Assembly: GCA_964482955.1 (NCBI GenBank)
Contig: CAYZZW010000008.1
Coordinates: forward strand, 1-64,000
Origin: JAPLSN01 sp964482955
Lineage (GTDB): Bacteria > Spirochaetota > Spirochaetia > Treponematales > UBA12059
Direction: 5' to 3'
Length of the DNA stretch: 64,000 nucleotides
The notes under the pieces were generated by a model that ran no database searches, was not told where the DNA came from, and was given only the letters and a program-made list of their open reading frames with translations. Shown one piece after another: positions 45,697 through 54,886 of the stretch (positions are counted from its first letter, which is position 1; each line of letters begins with the position of its first letter). Both the position numbers and the translations under genes were made by a program.

Positions 45697-47742
45697 ATGG
45701 AACTTGATAACCTCGACAGAAAAGTATTAACAAGCTTCGATGGCTTCGTTGTGAGGAAAGACCTGGTTCGCTCTTTCAGCAAGCAATACCCGGTGCCAAC
45801 TTATGTAGTTGAGTTTCTCCTGGGACGGTATTGTGCAACAGCTGACGAACAGGAAATTCAGGAGGGCTTGGATATTGTTGGAAAACAGCTTTCAAGTCGT
45901 ACTGTTCGTGCAGGTGAAGAAGAACTCTTCAAAATGCGCGCCAAAGAGGAAGGGTCCGTTAAACTTATAGATATTATTAGTGCACGTCTTGATTCAAAAA
46001 CAGACTCGTATATAGCTACTTTGCCAAGCCTACGTCTTAACGATGTGCGGATAGACGGAGAAATAGTCACTGAAAACGATCGAATGTTAACCGGTGGTTT
46101 TTATGCAGAAATTATTCTGAACTATGATGCCGCAATTGCGGTTGAAAAAAATAGCAGGCCCTTTGGAATAGAATCCATACGCCCTATACAAGTATCACAA
46201 CGCGATTGCCTTGAAGTCCTTGCCGCTAAGCGCCGTGATTTTTCCACTCAGGAATGGAAAAGCTTCCTCCTCCGGAGCATAGGAATTGAAGCCACTGAAA
46301 TAGATGAAAAGGCACAAGCAGCCTACTTTCTTAGAATGATACCATTTGTTGAGCGTAACTATAACTTAATAGAGCTTGGTCCAAGAGGAACTGGAAAAAG
46401 TCATCTCTTCCAGCAAGTTTCACCCTATGCGCATCTTGTTTCTGGAGGCAAGGCTACCGTAGCAAAAATGTTTGTAGACAATGGAACGGGCCGCCGTGGC
46501 TTGGTTTGCCAGTATGACGTGGTTTGCTTTGACGAAGTTTCCGGCATTTCATTCGATCAAAAAGACGGGATAAATATCATGAAGGGCTATATGGAGTCCG
46601 GCCAATTTAGCCGCGGCAAGGATCTCATTACAGCAGAAGGCTCTATAGTTATGGTAGGAAACTTCGATGTAGATGTGCAGCATCAACAACGCATCGGGCA
46701 TCTCTTTGGCCCCCTTCCACCTGAAATGAGAAACGACACCGCCTTCATGGACAGGATTCACTGCTTTTTACCGGGCTGGAATATTCCAGCGGTGAAGAAA
46801 CATCACTTCACAAACCACTTCGGCCTGGTCTCAGATTTCCTGGCTGAATGCTTCTCCCGCATGAGAAATGTTAATAGAACTCAAATACTTCAAGGCAATG
46901 TACTTTTTGGTGGTGCTTTAAGCGGACGTGATACCAACGCAGTAAACAAGACGATTAATGGTCTTCTTAAACTCCTTTACCCCGATCCATCTATGGAAGT
47001 TCCCGCAGAAGGAATGGAATGGATGGTCCGTCTTGCGATGGAGTCACGCCGTCGCGTCAAAGAGCAACAAAAGCGCATTGGTGCCACAGAGTTTAGAAAC
47101 ACCCACTTTAGTTACACGATAGGAGAAGCTGGCGTAGAAAAATTTGTTACTACGCCAGAACTGTACAGCGAAAACAGCGTCCAGGCAGAACCATTGGAGC
47201 CTGGGCAAGTCTGGGCAATAAGCCCCGGCATTACTGACGAAAACCCTGGGTTATTTAAAATTGAAATTAATGAAACCAATGGATCAGGCGTTCGCATACT
47301 TAACAAGCCTACTCCGCCGGCATTTAAAGAGTGCGTATCCTTTGCAGAAGCCAACTTGATCTCTAAAGCAAAGGCACTAGTAGGGGACAAGGATCCCCGT
47401 GAACACGAATTTTCAATACAACTTCGCAGCTTTGATGTCTCCTCATCAGGTTCGAGCACCGGAATAGCGGTGCTTGCTGGTCTTTGTTCCGCTCTACTAA
47501 AGAAATCAATACGCGGTGGTGTGATTATTATTGGCAACTTGAATTTGGGAGGTTCAATAGATCTTTTACATAATCCCGTAGTACTCGCAGAGTTAGCAGC
47601 AGAAAAAGGCGCATCCCATGTATTAATGCCTGTCTCCGCAAGGAGACAGCTGATAGATCTTTCAGACGACGTTGCAACAAAGCTGAGTATCGAGTTCTAT
47701 CAGGATATTCGAGATGCTGTCCTAAAGTCTCTTGTGGAGTGA
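45697..47742 (+). CDS. brxL: BREX Lon-like AAA+ protein BrxL
   Basis: This 681-residue protein contains an AAA+ ATPase with Walker A LGPRGTGKSHLF (about 228) and Walker B VVCFDEVSGISF, then a Lon-protease-like C-terminal domain (SFDVSSSGSSTGIAVLAGLC, VIIIGNLNLGGSI). BrxL forms DNA-binding ring complexes and is needed for phage blocking but not methylation. Its presence as last gene, with pglX and pglZ, makes this BREX type 1. The start lies 2 bases after the pglZ stop, with GGAGAG overlapping it. Confidence 0.94.
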   Translation: MELDNLDRKVLTSFDGFVVRKDLVRSFSKQYPVPTYVVEFLLGRYCATADEQEIQEGLDIVGKQLSSRTVRAGEEELFKMRAKEEGSVKLIDIISARLDSKTDSYIATLPSLRLNDVRIDGEIVTENDRMLTGGFYAEIILNYDAAIAVEKNSRPFGIESIRPIQVSQRDCLEVLAAKRRDFSTQEWKSFLLRSIGIEATEIDEKAQAAYFLRMIPFVERNYNLIELGPRGTGKSHLFQQVSPYAHLVSGGKATVAKMFVDNGTGRRGLVCQYDVVCFDEVSGISFDQKDGINIMKGYMESGQFSRGKDLITAEGSIVMVGNFDVDVQHQQRIGHLFGPLPPEMRNDTAFMDRIHCFLPGWNIPAVKKHHFTNHFGLVSDFLAECFSRMRNVNRTQILQGNVLFGGALSGRDTNAVNKTINGLLKLLYPDPSMEVPAEGMEWMVRLAMESRRRVKEQQKRIGATEFRNTHFSYTIGEAGVEKFVTTPELYSENSVQAEPLEPGQVWAISPGITDENPGLFKIEINETNGSGVRILNKPTPPAFKECVSFAEANLISKAKALVGDKDPREHEFSIQLRSFDVSSSGSSTGIAVLAGLCSALLKKSIRGGVIIIGNLNLGGSIDLLHNPVVLAELAAEKGASHVLMPVSARRQLIDLSDDVATKLSIEFYQDIRDAVLKSLVE

Positions 47743-48078
47743 CTCCATGCATAAGAAAACATCATTATTCATAGAACTACAATATTTATTTAATTTTTCT
47801 TCGTCGCGTGTAAATAATATTATCTCCTCATATGAAATTACCATAGTAGACTTGCTTTGTATATACTTTTGCATACCGTCACCGACGATGGTAAATTTCC
47901 GGAATTAACCGAAAAGAAATTCACACTATCATCATCTTCAAAAATTTCCGGGTTTCAGCGGATTATATACACTCTCTTCCGATATGAAGAATGGGAGGTC
48001 ATTCACTTCACTTTAACCGCCCAAAACAAAAGGACGATCACTCCCATTAATCATGATTTAAAACAGTAACTCTACGAT
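47743..48078. other. AT-rich gap after brxL
   Basis: No convincing gene is present. A 70-codon open frame at 47857-48069 lacks a ribosome site and a recognisable pattern. The low GC content continues from the BREX operon and ends by about 48100, so the right edge of the island probably lies here. No terminator hairpin is obvious. Confidence 0.5.
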
Positions 48079-48852
48079 CTATTGCATATTATGCTCCTCA
48101 GAAGCGACACCTGAATCGCTTTGAGTTTCTTCCTCCTCAAAATCCTCCACCAACTGCCTCACCGTGTAATCGGTCGGCTCGTACGGGAACGGGGGCGGAT
48201 TCTTGAAATACGGCCCCGACACTTTAGCGGAGAAAAACTCGCTGGAACCGTACACTCGTTTTTTACACGTTCGGCAAAAGCCTTCATAATTATTACACCC
48301 TGACAGTACCGAACAGCCGCCGCTGATGAGATACGCGGACCCGCAGCACTCAGGCAAGATAAAATCGCCATTCCGGTAATGGAAGAGCAATTCCCCGATC
48401 GTCACGGGGCGGTTCCGCCCCACCCAGGCGGTGCTGATATACAACCCGTAAAAAATAATGTTCCGGTAGCGCGGATCGGCCAATATGACGTCGGTGTTAT
48501 CGAGCATCAGGTCGAAGTTGTGGAGAAAACGGTTTTTCTCTTCGTAGAGCTTGTCTCGATGACGCCGCTGGATGTCGTCGATTTCCGAAGCATCAAGATT
48601 GATGATTTTAATGAGCTTCTCGAGGTATTCCGGCTGCAGGTTGCTCGTTTTGCCGAATTCCTGCAAGTTCCGGATGAGCTTCGTCGGGTTGGCACTGCGG
48701 AAGGCTTTGGCCAGCGAGCTCACGTCGTTGTAACCCGCATCCACGCATTTTCGTTCGATGAAATCGATCAGCTCGACATTCACCGGATTTGGAAGATTGC
48801 ATGGTTGTTCGCACGGAAGATCGGCGGCAAAGCGGACGAATAAACGCGACAT
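48079..48852 (-). CDS. Hypothetical protein with Cys-rich central motif
   Basis: I do not recognise this 257-residue protein. Residues 30-110 are helical (VELIDFIERKCVDAGYNDVS, LAKAFRSANPTKLIRNLQEF) and resemble a small HTH or helical adaptor. Residues about 165-200 have a cluster of six Cys (PECCGSAYLISGGCSVLSGC, then FCRTCKKRV) that could bind zinc. The end is acidic. GAGGGG precedes the ATG. It converges with the BREX operon and may belong to the same accessory region. Confidence 0.6.
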   Translation of the reverse strand: MSRLFVRFAADLPCEQPCNLPNPVNVELIDFIERKCVDAGYNDVSSLAKAFRSANPTKLIRNLQEFGKTSNLQPEYLEKLIKIINLDASEIDDIQRRHRDKLYEEKNRFLHNFDLMLDNTDVILADPRYRNIIFYGLYISTAWVGRNRPVTIGELLFHYRNGDFILPECCGSAYLISGGCSVLSGCNNYEGFCRTCKKRVYGSSEFFSAKVSGPYFKNPPPFPYEPTDYTVRQLVEDFEEEETQSDSGVASEEHNMQ

Positions 48853-49073
48853 GGTATGCCCCTCTTTAGCAGATTGCGGATACTACGTACCCGCGTGCGC
48901 CCTGCAATTCGGATAAATCGGCGCTACGACTCGATAATTATACTCACATTCAGCAAAGAATCAATAATAAAAACGATTTTTACATCGTTTTGAATCCAGA
49001 CGCCGATTACCGCGACGGCTCCGACACAGCCGCGGTAGCGACGCTCGCTTCAGGTTTGGTTCCTATCGTCGCC

Positions 49074-51362
49074 CTACCCCTCGTTCACTCCGAAGCCGAT
49101 GACCGATCGTTCCGCCGGTTTCTTGGCCCGGGCCAGCTCCACAAGGCTGTTCGTCACGTAGTCGGCGGACAACTGGCCGGGGTCCAGGTAATCGGTGCGG
49201 CCTTTCAGCGCGCCGAAGTCGCCCGCGGTGATCGGCCCCGCCTTGACGATGGCGTCCGCCGCGCCGGCTTCGAAGGCGAGCTCGGGGTAATACCGCGCAA
49301 GGAGCCGCGTAACCGCGTCCCTGGACAGTGACTTGAACTCGACGCTTTCGTGGAAGCGCCGGGCCAAGGCCTTGTCCAGAATCGACGGGTAGTTGGTGGA
49401 GCAGATCATCACGCCGCGGAAGGTTTCCATCTGGACGAGGAACTCGTTCACGAGCGTGCGCTCCCAGGAACGCTGCGCCCCCGAGCGGTCGTAGAAGAAA
49501 CTGTCCGCCTCGTCCACGAGGAGGATGGCCTTGGTGGCTTCCGCTTCGGCGAAGATGCGCTTGATGTTCTGCTCGTTCTGGCCGACGTACGGCGCCAGGA
49601 TGTCCGACGCCCGCTTGCAGAGGAGCGGCCGGTCGAGGGTTTCCGCGATGTGCCGGGCCAGCTCGGTCTTGCCCGTGCCGCTCGAGCCGTGGAAGAGGAG
49701 CCGCATGCCGTGCCGTCCTCCTTCTGGCCGGTCGGCCGCATCGATGCGCGCGTACGCGTTCCGGACGAGCGACAGCACGCGGTCGACGGTCACGGAGATC
49801 GAGAGCGCGTCCGGGTCGTACTCGAGCACGCAGTCGGCCCGCGGGGGTTCCCTGCCCGTGAGGAGCTTCACGTTCGACTCGAAGAGCGAGCGAACGCGCT
49901 CGAGGATGGTCCCCGCGTCCTTGCCGGAGGCGATGATCGACGAAACGAGCCCGCGCATCCATTCGAACGAAGAAGCCGGAAGCCCGTAACGCCCCGCCAT
50001 CGTCGCGATGCCCTCGCGCAGGTGTTCGTCCATGTCGATGCCGTCCAGCCATGCGCGCGCCAGGCGCTTCAGCGTCTCAGGCGCCAGCGCGCCGAATTCC
50101 ACCGCGAAGGAAAACCGCCGCCGCGTGGACGCGTCCATGCGAGCTACCGAGTTGACGATCCAGACGATCGGGCAACGCGCCTGGTCGAGTATGTCGTGGA
50201 TCCGCGCCTTGCCGCGCGAAGGCGCGTGCGTTCCGAACATGCCGAACGGAGAGGCGGTGGCCAACAAGTCTTCGGCTTCGTCCACGAGAATGACGCTCCG
50301 CGCCGGTTCGAGCGTCTTCCCGATAAACGACAGCCGCATGAGATCGTCCGGCTCGCCCTCTTGCGCCCGCTCTTCTTGCCGAAAGACTTGAAGCTCCTTG
50401 CCCGCCGCGGAGACGACCGAGCGCGCGAACTGCGTCTTGCCCGAGCCTTCCTTTCCGTAGAGGAGGATGTTGAGCCCCGTCCCCCCGCCCCCCGCGGCGA
50501 CCAGGTCGACAAGCGCCTCCCGTTGCTTCTCCGGTACGGAAAACGAGTCCAGCGCGAACACCGGCCCGCTGTCGGGCTCCACGTAGGAGCCTCCGATCAA
50601 GTCGGTTCCCCCGTTGGCGATATGGATGAACGCGAAGTTCGACAAGCCGACGGCGGTGGCATCGCGCGGGCCGCCCGCCTCCACGACGCCGCTTTGGAGC
50701 AGCGGACTCTGGCTCGAAAGCCGCGCCTTGACCCGCGACTCGGGCAAGCCCAGCGCGACCGACACGCCGTAGTGGAAGTCGTCGGGCCCCCAATGCGCGC
50801 ACAAGTCGGAAAACGACCCGTAGGTCCGGTCGCAGAACAGGAAGGCGATGATGGGAAGATCGTCGTCTTCGAGGCCGAAGGTCTCCTTGATGGACGCGAA
50901 GGCTTCCACGCGCGACAGTTCCGCCGCCTGGGGCACGCGCCCGCCTGACTCGAGGAGGAAGTCGCGCAGCATGTTGCGGACGCGCTGTTCCAATCCCGCA
51001 TCCACGGCCACGTCGACGAGATCCGGGAAGGAGTCGAGCAACATCGAGCGGGCGCGATCCGTGTCTTGGATCATCCCGTCCAGATCCGCGAAGAACGCCG
51101 CCGTCCGCTCGGGACCCCGGCAGAGCTCCGCCAATTCCCTGATGAGCGCCACCAAGCGGTCAGGGGCGGCCCCCCACGTATCAGCCAGCTCGATGACGCC
51201 TTCGCAAAAGCCCTTGGACAGCTGATGTTCCGCCACGAGCCTGGAGAGAAGCCCCAAGAGGCACGCGCGCGCGTTCCAGCCGCCCGTCGTTCGCCCGGGG
51301 AAATTCGGCCCTTCCGCGCCGGCCGATCGATTGACCCAGTTCTGGATTCGTCTGCGCTTCAT
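49074..51362 (-). CDS. Tandem AAA+ ATPase downstream of a WYL regulator
   Basis: The 762-residue product has a 280-residue helical N-terminus and two AAA+ modules. D1 has Walker A YGKEGSGKTQFA (about 301), Walker B SVILVDEAEDLL and an arginine-finger segment DASTRRRFSF. D2 has FHGSSGTGKTELA (about 557), AILLVDEADSFF and KALARRFHESVEF. This two-ring layout recalls Cdc48/ClpA-type remodelling ATPases. I choose the ATG at 51362; the TTG ten codons earlier has no advantage. It lies 58 bases after the WYL gene and is probably controlled by it. The substrate is unknown. Confidence 0.8.
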   Translation of the reverse strand: MKRRRIQNWVNRSAGAEGPNFPGRTTGGWNARACLLGLLSRLVAEHQLSKGFCEGVIELADTWGAAPDRLVALIRELAELCRGPERTAAFFADLDGMIQDTDRARSMLLDSFPDLVDVAVDAGLEQRVRNMLRDFLLESGGRVPQAAELSRVEAFASIKETFGLEDDDLPIIAFLFCDRTYGSFSDLCAHWGPDDFHYGVSVALGLPESRVKARLSSQSPLLQSGVVEAGGPRDATAVGLSNFAFIHIANGGTDLIGGSYVEPDSGPVFALDSFSVPEKQREALVDLVAAGGGGTGLNILLYGKEGSGKTQFARSVVSAAGKELQVFRQEERAQEGEPDDLMRLSFIGKTLEPARSVILVDEAEDLLATASPFGMFGTHAPSRGKARIHDILDQARCPIVWIVNSVARMDASTRRRFSFAVEFGALAPETLKRLARAWLDGIDMDEHLREGIATMAGRYGLPASSFEWMRGLVSSIIASGKDAGTILERVRSLFESNVKLLTGREPPRADCVLEYDPDALSISVTVDRVLSLVRNAYARIDAADRPEGGRHGMRLLFHGSSGTGKTELARHIAETLDRPLLCKRASDILAPYVGQNEQNIKRIFAEAEATKAILLVDEADSFFYDRSGAQRSWERTLVNEFLVQMETFRGVMICSTNYPSILDKALARRFHESVEFKSLSRDAVTRLLARYYPELAFEAGAADAIVKAGPITAGDFGALKGRTDYLDPGQLSADYVTNSLVELARAKKPAERSVIGFGVNEG

Positions 51363-51380
51363 GTATTGGAACGTAAAGGG

Positions 51381-51404
51381 CAATATGTCCAATACGTGTC
51401 CAAT
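51381..51404. promoter_or_regulatory. Direct repeats GTCCAAT, candidate operator
   Basis: GTCCAAT occurs at 51387-51393 and 51398-51404, exactly 11 bases apart, with CAATAT in front and an inverted ATTGGA at 51365-51370. The sites lie between the WYL gene and the AAA+ gene. The first 14 bases, CAATATGTCCAATA, recur at 15555-15568, 36 kb away. Confidence 0.45.
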
Positions 51405-51420
51405 TTAGGAAGAAAAACGA

Positions 51421-52413
51421 CTATTCGTATCGATTTTTCGCCTGACTGAGTTCCGCTTTGACCTTTTCGACCAATACGGACGGTCCAAGTGCTTCCGCAT
51501 CCTTGCCCAAGGAAAGGATCCAGCGCATGATCTCGTCGGTGCCTGCCGCCGTGAACGACAGGACGACCGAATCGCCTTCTTCGACGATGGTTTGCTCTTT
51601 TCCCCAGATCCGGTTCGTCGTGTACTCGGGATGATCGCTGTGGAGCCGGACTGACACCCGGATAGGTTCTTCTATCATGATACCGAACGAGTCTCCGAGA
51701 TAGCGCTCCGGGTCGTATCCCTCGGGCAAAGTGAATCTGGTTGTCGTGAGCAGAGGCCGCTTGATGCGATCCAGCGCGAGAATCCTGATATCCCTATTGT
51801 GCTTGGGTATGCCGCAGATGAGGTACCATGTTCCGCCGTGATCGACGAGGGTATACGGCTCGATATCATAGGTCTTGTCCGTATCGCCCTGACGCGCGTG
51901 ATACGTGACGCGCGCAACCTTGTTTTCGCGCAGACACGTGCTTATGACGGAGAAAACTTCCTTAAATGAATCATAGTATCGGTTACCGGTGAACTTGACG
52001 TATGCGGTTTTAAGGTGCCGCTTTTTACCGTCGTTGAACGACCCGCTTATCGCGTTTCTGACGCTGTCGGCCATGTCGTTCCATTCCCGGTTGCTGAACG
52101 GGTGCCTGCGCCCGATCAGCAGTTGAAGCATGAGCCACCGTTTTTCGTCCAGTTCGTGCGTCGTCAGGAGGTTGAAATCACGCACCATGACGTAACGGCG
52201 GGAGTTCGTGACCCCAGCGTCGTCATGCGGCGCTTCGATGCGCGCGCCGAGAGATTCCATGATGCCGAAAAGCCTGTCAATTTTCCTGCGATTGATGTTT
52301 ATGCCGATATTTCCGAGCGAAACGATGATTTGTTCGATCGAAAGACCTTTTTCCTTACCCCTAAGGATGTTGCCAAGCTCTATAAGCTCTCCTATCGTAT
52401 CGATGACGGCCAT
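51421..52413 (-). CDS. WYL-domain transcriptional regulator
   Basis: The 330-residue product has an N-terminal winged-helix segment (LSIEQIIVSLGNIGININRR, KIDRLFGIMESLG), a linker, and a WYL domain: THGGTWYLICGIPKHNRD-type core (sequence DHGGTWYLICGI), ILALDRIKRPLL, and a WCX-like C-terminus ending RWILSLGKDAEALGP. AAAGGAG precedes the ATG. Such proteins repress defence operons until a ligand binds. It is encoded just upstream of the tandem AAA+ ATPase, which is its probable target. Confidence 0.85.
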   Translation of the reverse strand: MAVIDTIGELIELGNILRGKEKGLSIEQIIVSLGNIGININRRKIDRLFGIMESLGARIEAPHDDAGVTNSRRYVMVRDFNLLTTHELDEKRWLMLQLLIGRRHPFSNREWNDMADSVRNAISGSFNDGKKRHLKTAYVKFTGNRYYDSFKEVFSVISTCLRENKVARVTYHARQGDTDKTYDIEPYTLVDHGGTWYLICGIPKHNRDIRILALDRIKRPLLTTTRFTLPEGYDPERYLGDSFGIMIEEPIRVSVRLHSDHPEYTTNRIWGKEQTIVEEGDSVVLSFTAAGTDEIMRWILSLGKDAEALGPSVLVEKVKAELSQAKNRYE

Positions 52414-52562
52414 CGAATCGCTCCTTTCATGTGAGTTCGCAAATCGTCAGACGTCCATCAGGCGAAATCCGACTCAAGACTATTTGAGACAGTCTAGTTC
52501 AGATGTATCGCTTGTCAATAATGCATTACAATAACTACTTTCCAGATTTTTCGGAATCTCAT

Positions 52563-52820
52563 CTAATCCGGCAGTATCAACCCACTCGTATTCTTTTCCT
52601 TCCTATACACATACAGCCCGCACCGGCTGCACCGCCACACGGGATCATCCATCGTGATGCAGCAGCCGCCGATCTCCACGAGCCCCTTGTCTATCTTCCG
52701 TTGTAGCTCTTCGCTCATCATGGGCATGCCGTACAGGATGCTGGCCATCGGTGAATGTCCGCAGCCCGGACACTTCTTCGGTTTTTTGTCGCATTCGATC
52801 CGAATATGCGCGAGTTCCAT
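52563..52820 (-). CDS. Small zinc-ribbon protein
   Basis: The 85-residue product has two Cys-x2-Cys pairs: KKCPGCGHSPMASILYGMPM at the N-terminus and VWRCSRCGLYVY at the C-terminus, with an extra GGCC between them. This pattern recurs in small bacterial proteins of unknown function that probably bind one zinc. It follows one base after the gene at 52822, so the two are likely one transcript. Confidence 0.65.
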   Translation of the reverse strand: MELAHIRIECDKKPKKCPGCGHSPMASILYGMPMMSEELQRKIDKGLVEIGGCCITMDDPVWRCSRCGLYVYRKEKNTSGLILPD

Positions 52821-52821
52821 G

Positions 52822-53151
52822 TCATTCCACCCGTATCCCCGTCGGCTTCCGTATCACCCCCGTGGCGACGAGCTCCTCGATCAGCCGCGCCAATATCGGC
52901 TTGCGCTCCTGAAAGAGCGCTTCGCCGTCGATCTTGGCGCCGCGGGCCGATACCAGGAGTATCCCCTCTTCACGGATGGCCCAATACCAGCCCACCGCGC
53001 AGTCTTGCGGGTGCGAACTCCGAACGCCGGAGAAAAAGAAGCTCCCGTTCCGTGTGACGCCGAAGCGCCCATAAGCCGCAAAGTCGTGCTGCGCCACCGC
53101 CTGATCGTTATCGAGGTCGGGCAGCCGTTCAAGTCGCACCGTCAAAGTCAT
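52822..53151 (-). CDS. Hypothetical protein
   Basis: From the ATG at 53151, with GGAGGGG six bases upstream, the product is 109 residues: TLTVRLERLPDLDNDQAVAQ at the start, then GVTRNGSFFFSGVRSSHPQD and VGWYWAIREEGILLVSARGA. I recognise no family. The ribosome site and first codons lie in a 54-base direct repeat also found at 55049-55102. The zinc-ribbon gene follows immediately. Confidence 0.55.
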   Translation of the reverse strand: MTLTVRLERLPDLDNDQAVAQHDFAAYGRFGVTRNGSFFFSGVRSSHPQDCAVGWYWAIREEGILLVSARGAKIDGEALFQERKPILARLIEELVATGVIRKPTGIRVE

Positions 53152-53234
53152 GAGGTCCCCTCCTGCCGCTCGTAACCGGCAGCCGCGTAACGATTTGATA
53201 ATGCTATCCAAAAAGCCAGGTGCCCGGCAGGAGG

Positions 53235-53720
53235 TCAGACTGCGCCCAGCTTGTCCTTGAACTCGGTAAGAATCTTGTCCGTGATTTCGGGGTTCACTTC
53301 ATTGATCTTTTCGGCGATCCCCAAAGCCCGCGCCGCGGTGATTTGTCCCGCTGAAACGAGCTTGAGGAGCATCTCGAGCCCCCAAACCACTTTCCCTCCA
53401 TGACGCTCGCACGCCTTTCGGAGGAGCGCGTCATTCGCGATACAGGTCCACCCCTCGGAGATCACGAAATGAAGACACGCCCGATCGGGACCCGATAAAC
53501 CGGGGTATTCGGGAAGCGTGAGGGGCGTCTCAATGATCGTCAATCCAAGATCCTCCGCGCGTTCCTGGGTCAGCTTTCGAACCTCATGCAGGATACGGGT
53601 CGGCACGTACACGGTTCCCCAATACGTGACGAGTTCGCGGATGACGTCTTCGTCTGCCTCGGCATAATCGATGAGGACATTCGCGTCGCAGATCGCCGCT
53701 TTTCGGCGTACGCGTTCCAC
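53235..53720 (-). CDS. PIN-domain protein, probable toxin
   Basis: The 161-residue product has the PIN-fold signature: catalytic Asp12 in ICDANVLIDYAEAD, then GLSGPDRACLHFVISEG and CIANDALLRKACERHG, with acidic residues where PIN RNases bind magnesium. It follows the XRE-ImmA gene by three bases on the same strand. PIN or DUF4411 nucleases encoded beside XRE-ImmA proteins act as toxin-antitoxin pairs, and I infer the same here. Confidence 0.78.
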   Translation of the reverse strand: MERVRRKAAICDANVLIDYAEADEDVIRELVTYWGTVYVPTRILHEVRKLTQERAEDLGLTIIETPLTLPEYPGLSGPDRACLHFVISEGWTCIANDALLRKACERHGGKVVWGLEMLLKLVSAGQITAARALGIAEKINEVNPEITDKILTEFKDKLGAV

Positions 53721-53723
53721 GAC

Positions 53724-54866
53724 TCACAGCTCCTGCCACGCGCGGACCAGGGTTCGCATTCCGGAGATCGACAGGTTAAGCATCTCTCCGGCGCGTCCCA
53801 TGCTGATGATGTTCTTTTCATACGCGTCGCGTACCAGGCGGGAGAAGCGCTCCTCCATGAGATCGCTGACATCGAGTTCTTGCGGATCTTCTTCCGCTAC
53901 CGGATCGTATTCGTCGGCCGCGATGGCTTCCGGCTCGTAATGGCCCTTCAGGTCATGCCGGTACAGGTCCTTGTAGTCCTGGCTGAACTTGATGATGAGC
54001 CCGGCGAGCGATGGCGCCTTGCCCATCTGGACCAACCGGATGAGTATTGTCCTGTAGCTGACCTTGAATTTCTTCTTGACCTTGAGGACGCGATCGACGA
54101 AATGGAGCCCCTTGCCCTCGGTCCATTCCTTTTCAAGCGCTTCGTCCGTCACGAGGAAGGTTCCCGCGAACAAGTCAGCCTCGTGTTCCTCGTTTTCGTC
54201 CTCGGACTCGTTCGGGTTCTTGTATGAATCCTTGTGGAGGATGAGGTGGCCGAGTTCATGCGCGATAGTGAAGAGTTGGCGCTCGACGGGAATGCCTTCC
54301 TCGGAATTGACCACGATGGCCGGTCCGCCGTCCTCATTGCCGATAGACAGGCCGAATGTCTTCTTGAAGCCGAAAGGCCTGATACGCAACTTGATACCGG
54401 CCCGCTCCATCAGCTCGGAAATGTCGTAGACGGGAGCGGAGCGCTTCAGCTTGAAAACGTCGCGAACCGCCATTGCCGCGGCGCGGGGTTCGGTTCCGGA
54501 AACGCGGGCAAGCAGGTACGGAGGAACGGCTTTGAGTTCCTTCTCCAGGAAGCTGTAGTCCGAAAGCCAAAGAGCGCTGTCGTGGCGAAGCTGGTCGCGT
54601 TCGGCTTTTTCTCGTCCGCTCAGACTCCTAGAAGTGCGGAAACGGAGAGAACGAAGCTTTGGTGCGTCGGCAAGGAGTTCGTCAAAAGGAACATCGAGGG
54701 CTTCGGCGATCTTGATCAGGGTCGACGACTTGGGGTCCGCCTTGCCGTTGAGCAGGTTCGACAAAGCCGCAGTGCCGATTCCGGTCATCGCGGAAACCTT
54801 GGGAATGGTCAGTCCATGTATTTTCATGTGGCGTCGTATGTTGTCGCCTAAATCTTGTATTCCCAT
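53724..54866 (-). CDS. XRE-family regulator fused to ImmA/IrrE peptidase
   Basis: From the ATG at 54866 (GAGGAG upstream) the product is 380 residues. An N-terminal Cro/XRE helix-turn-helix (LTIPKVSAMTGIGTAALSNL) is followed by an ImmA/IrrE zinc peptidase with HELGHLILHKDSY and the downstream EHEADLFAG. The C-terminal 100 residues form another HTH-like helix (SMGRAGEMLNLSISGMRTLV). The peptidase is intact. The PIN gene follows after 3 bases, so it probably acts as antitoxin and repressor. A near-perfect palindrome lies 21 bases upstream of the start. Confidence 0.88.
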   Translation of the reverse strand: MGIQDLGDNIRRHMKIHGLTIPKVSAMTGIGTAALSNLLNGKADPKSSTLIKIAEALDVPFDELLADAPKLRSLRFRTSRSLSGREKAERDQLRHDSALWLSDYSFLEKELKAVPPYLLARVSGTEPRAAAMAVRDVFKLKRSAPVYDISELMERAGIKLRIRPFGFKKTFGLSIGNEDGGPAIVVNSEEGIPVERQLFTIAHELGHLILHKDSYKNPNESEDENEEHEADLFAGTFLVTDEALEKEWTEGKGLHFVDRVLKVKKKFKVSYRTILIRLVQMGKAPSLAGLIIKFSQDYKDLYRHDLKGHYEPEAIAADEYDPVAEEDPQELDVSDLMEERFSRLVRDAYEKNIISMGRAGEMLNLSISGMRTLVRAWQEL

Positions 54867-54886
54867 AGGATACTCCTCTCTACTGA

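Noticed and set aside
47857..48069. 70-codon open frame after brxL
   Set aside because: There is no ribosome site, no family and no clear coding pattern in this AT-rich stretch.
49350..50948. Long plus-strand frame over the tandem AAA+ gene
   Set aside because: It is antisense to a gene with two full AAA+ modules and shows only Arg/Glu/Pro-rich sequence.
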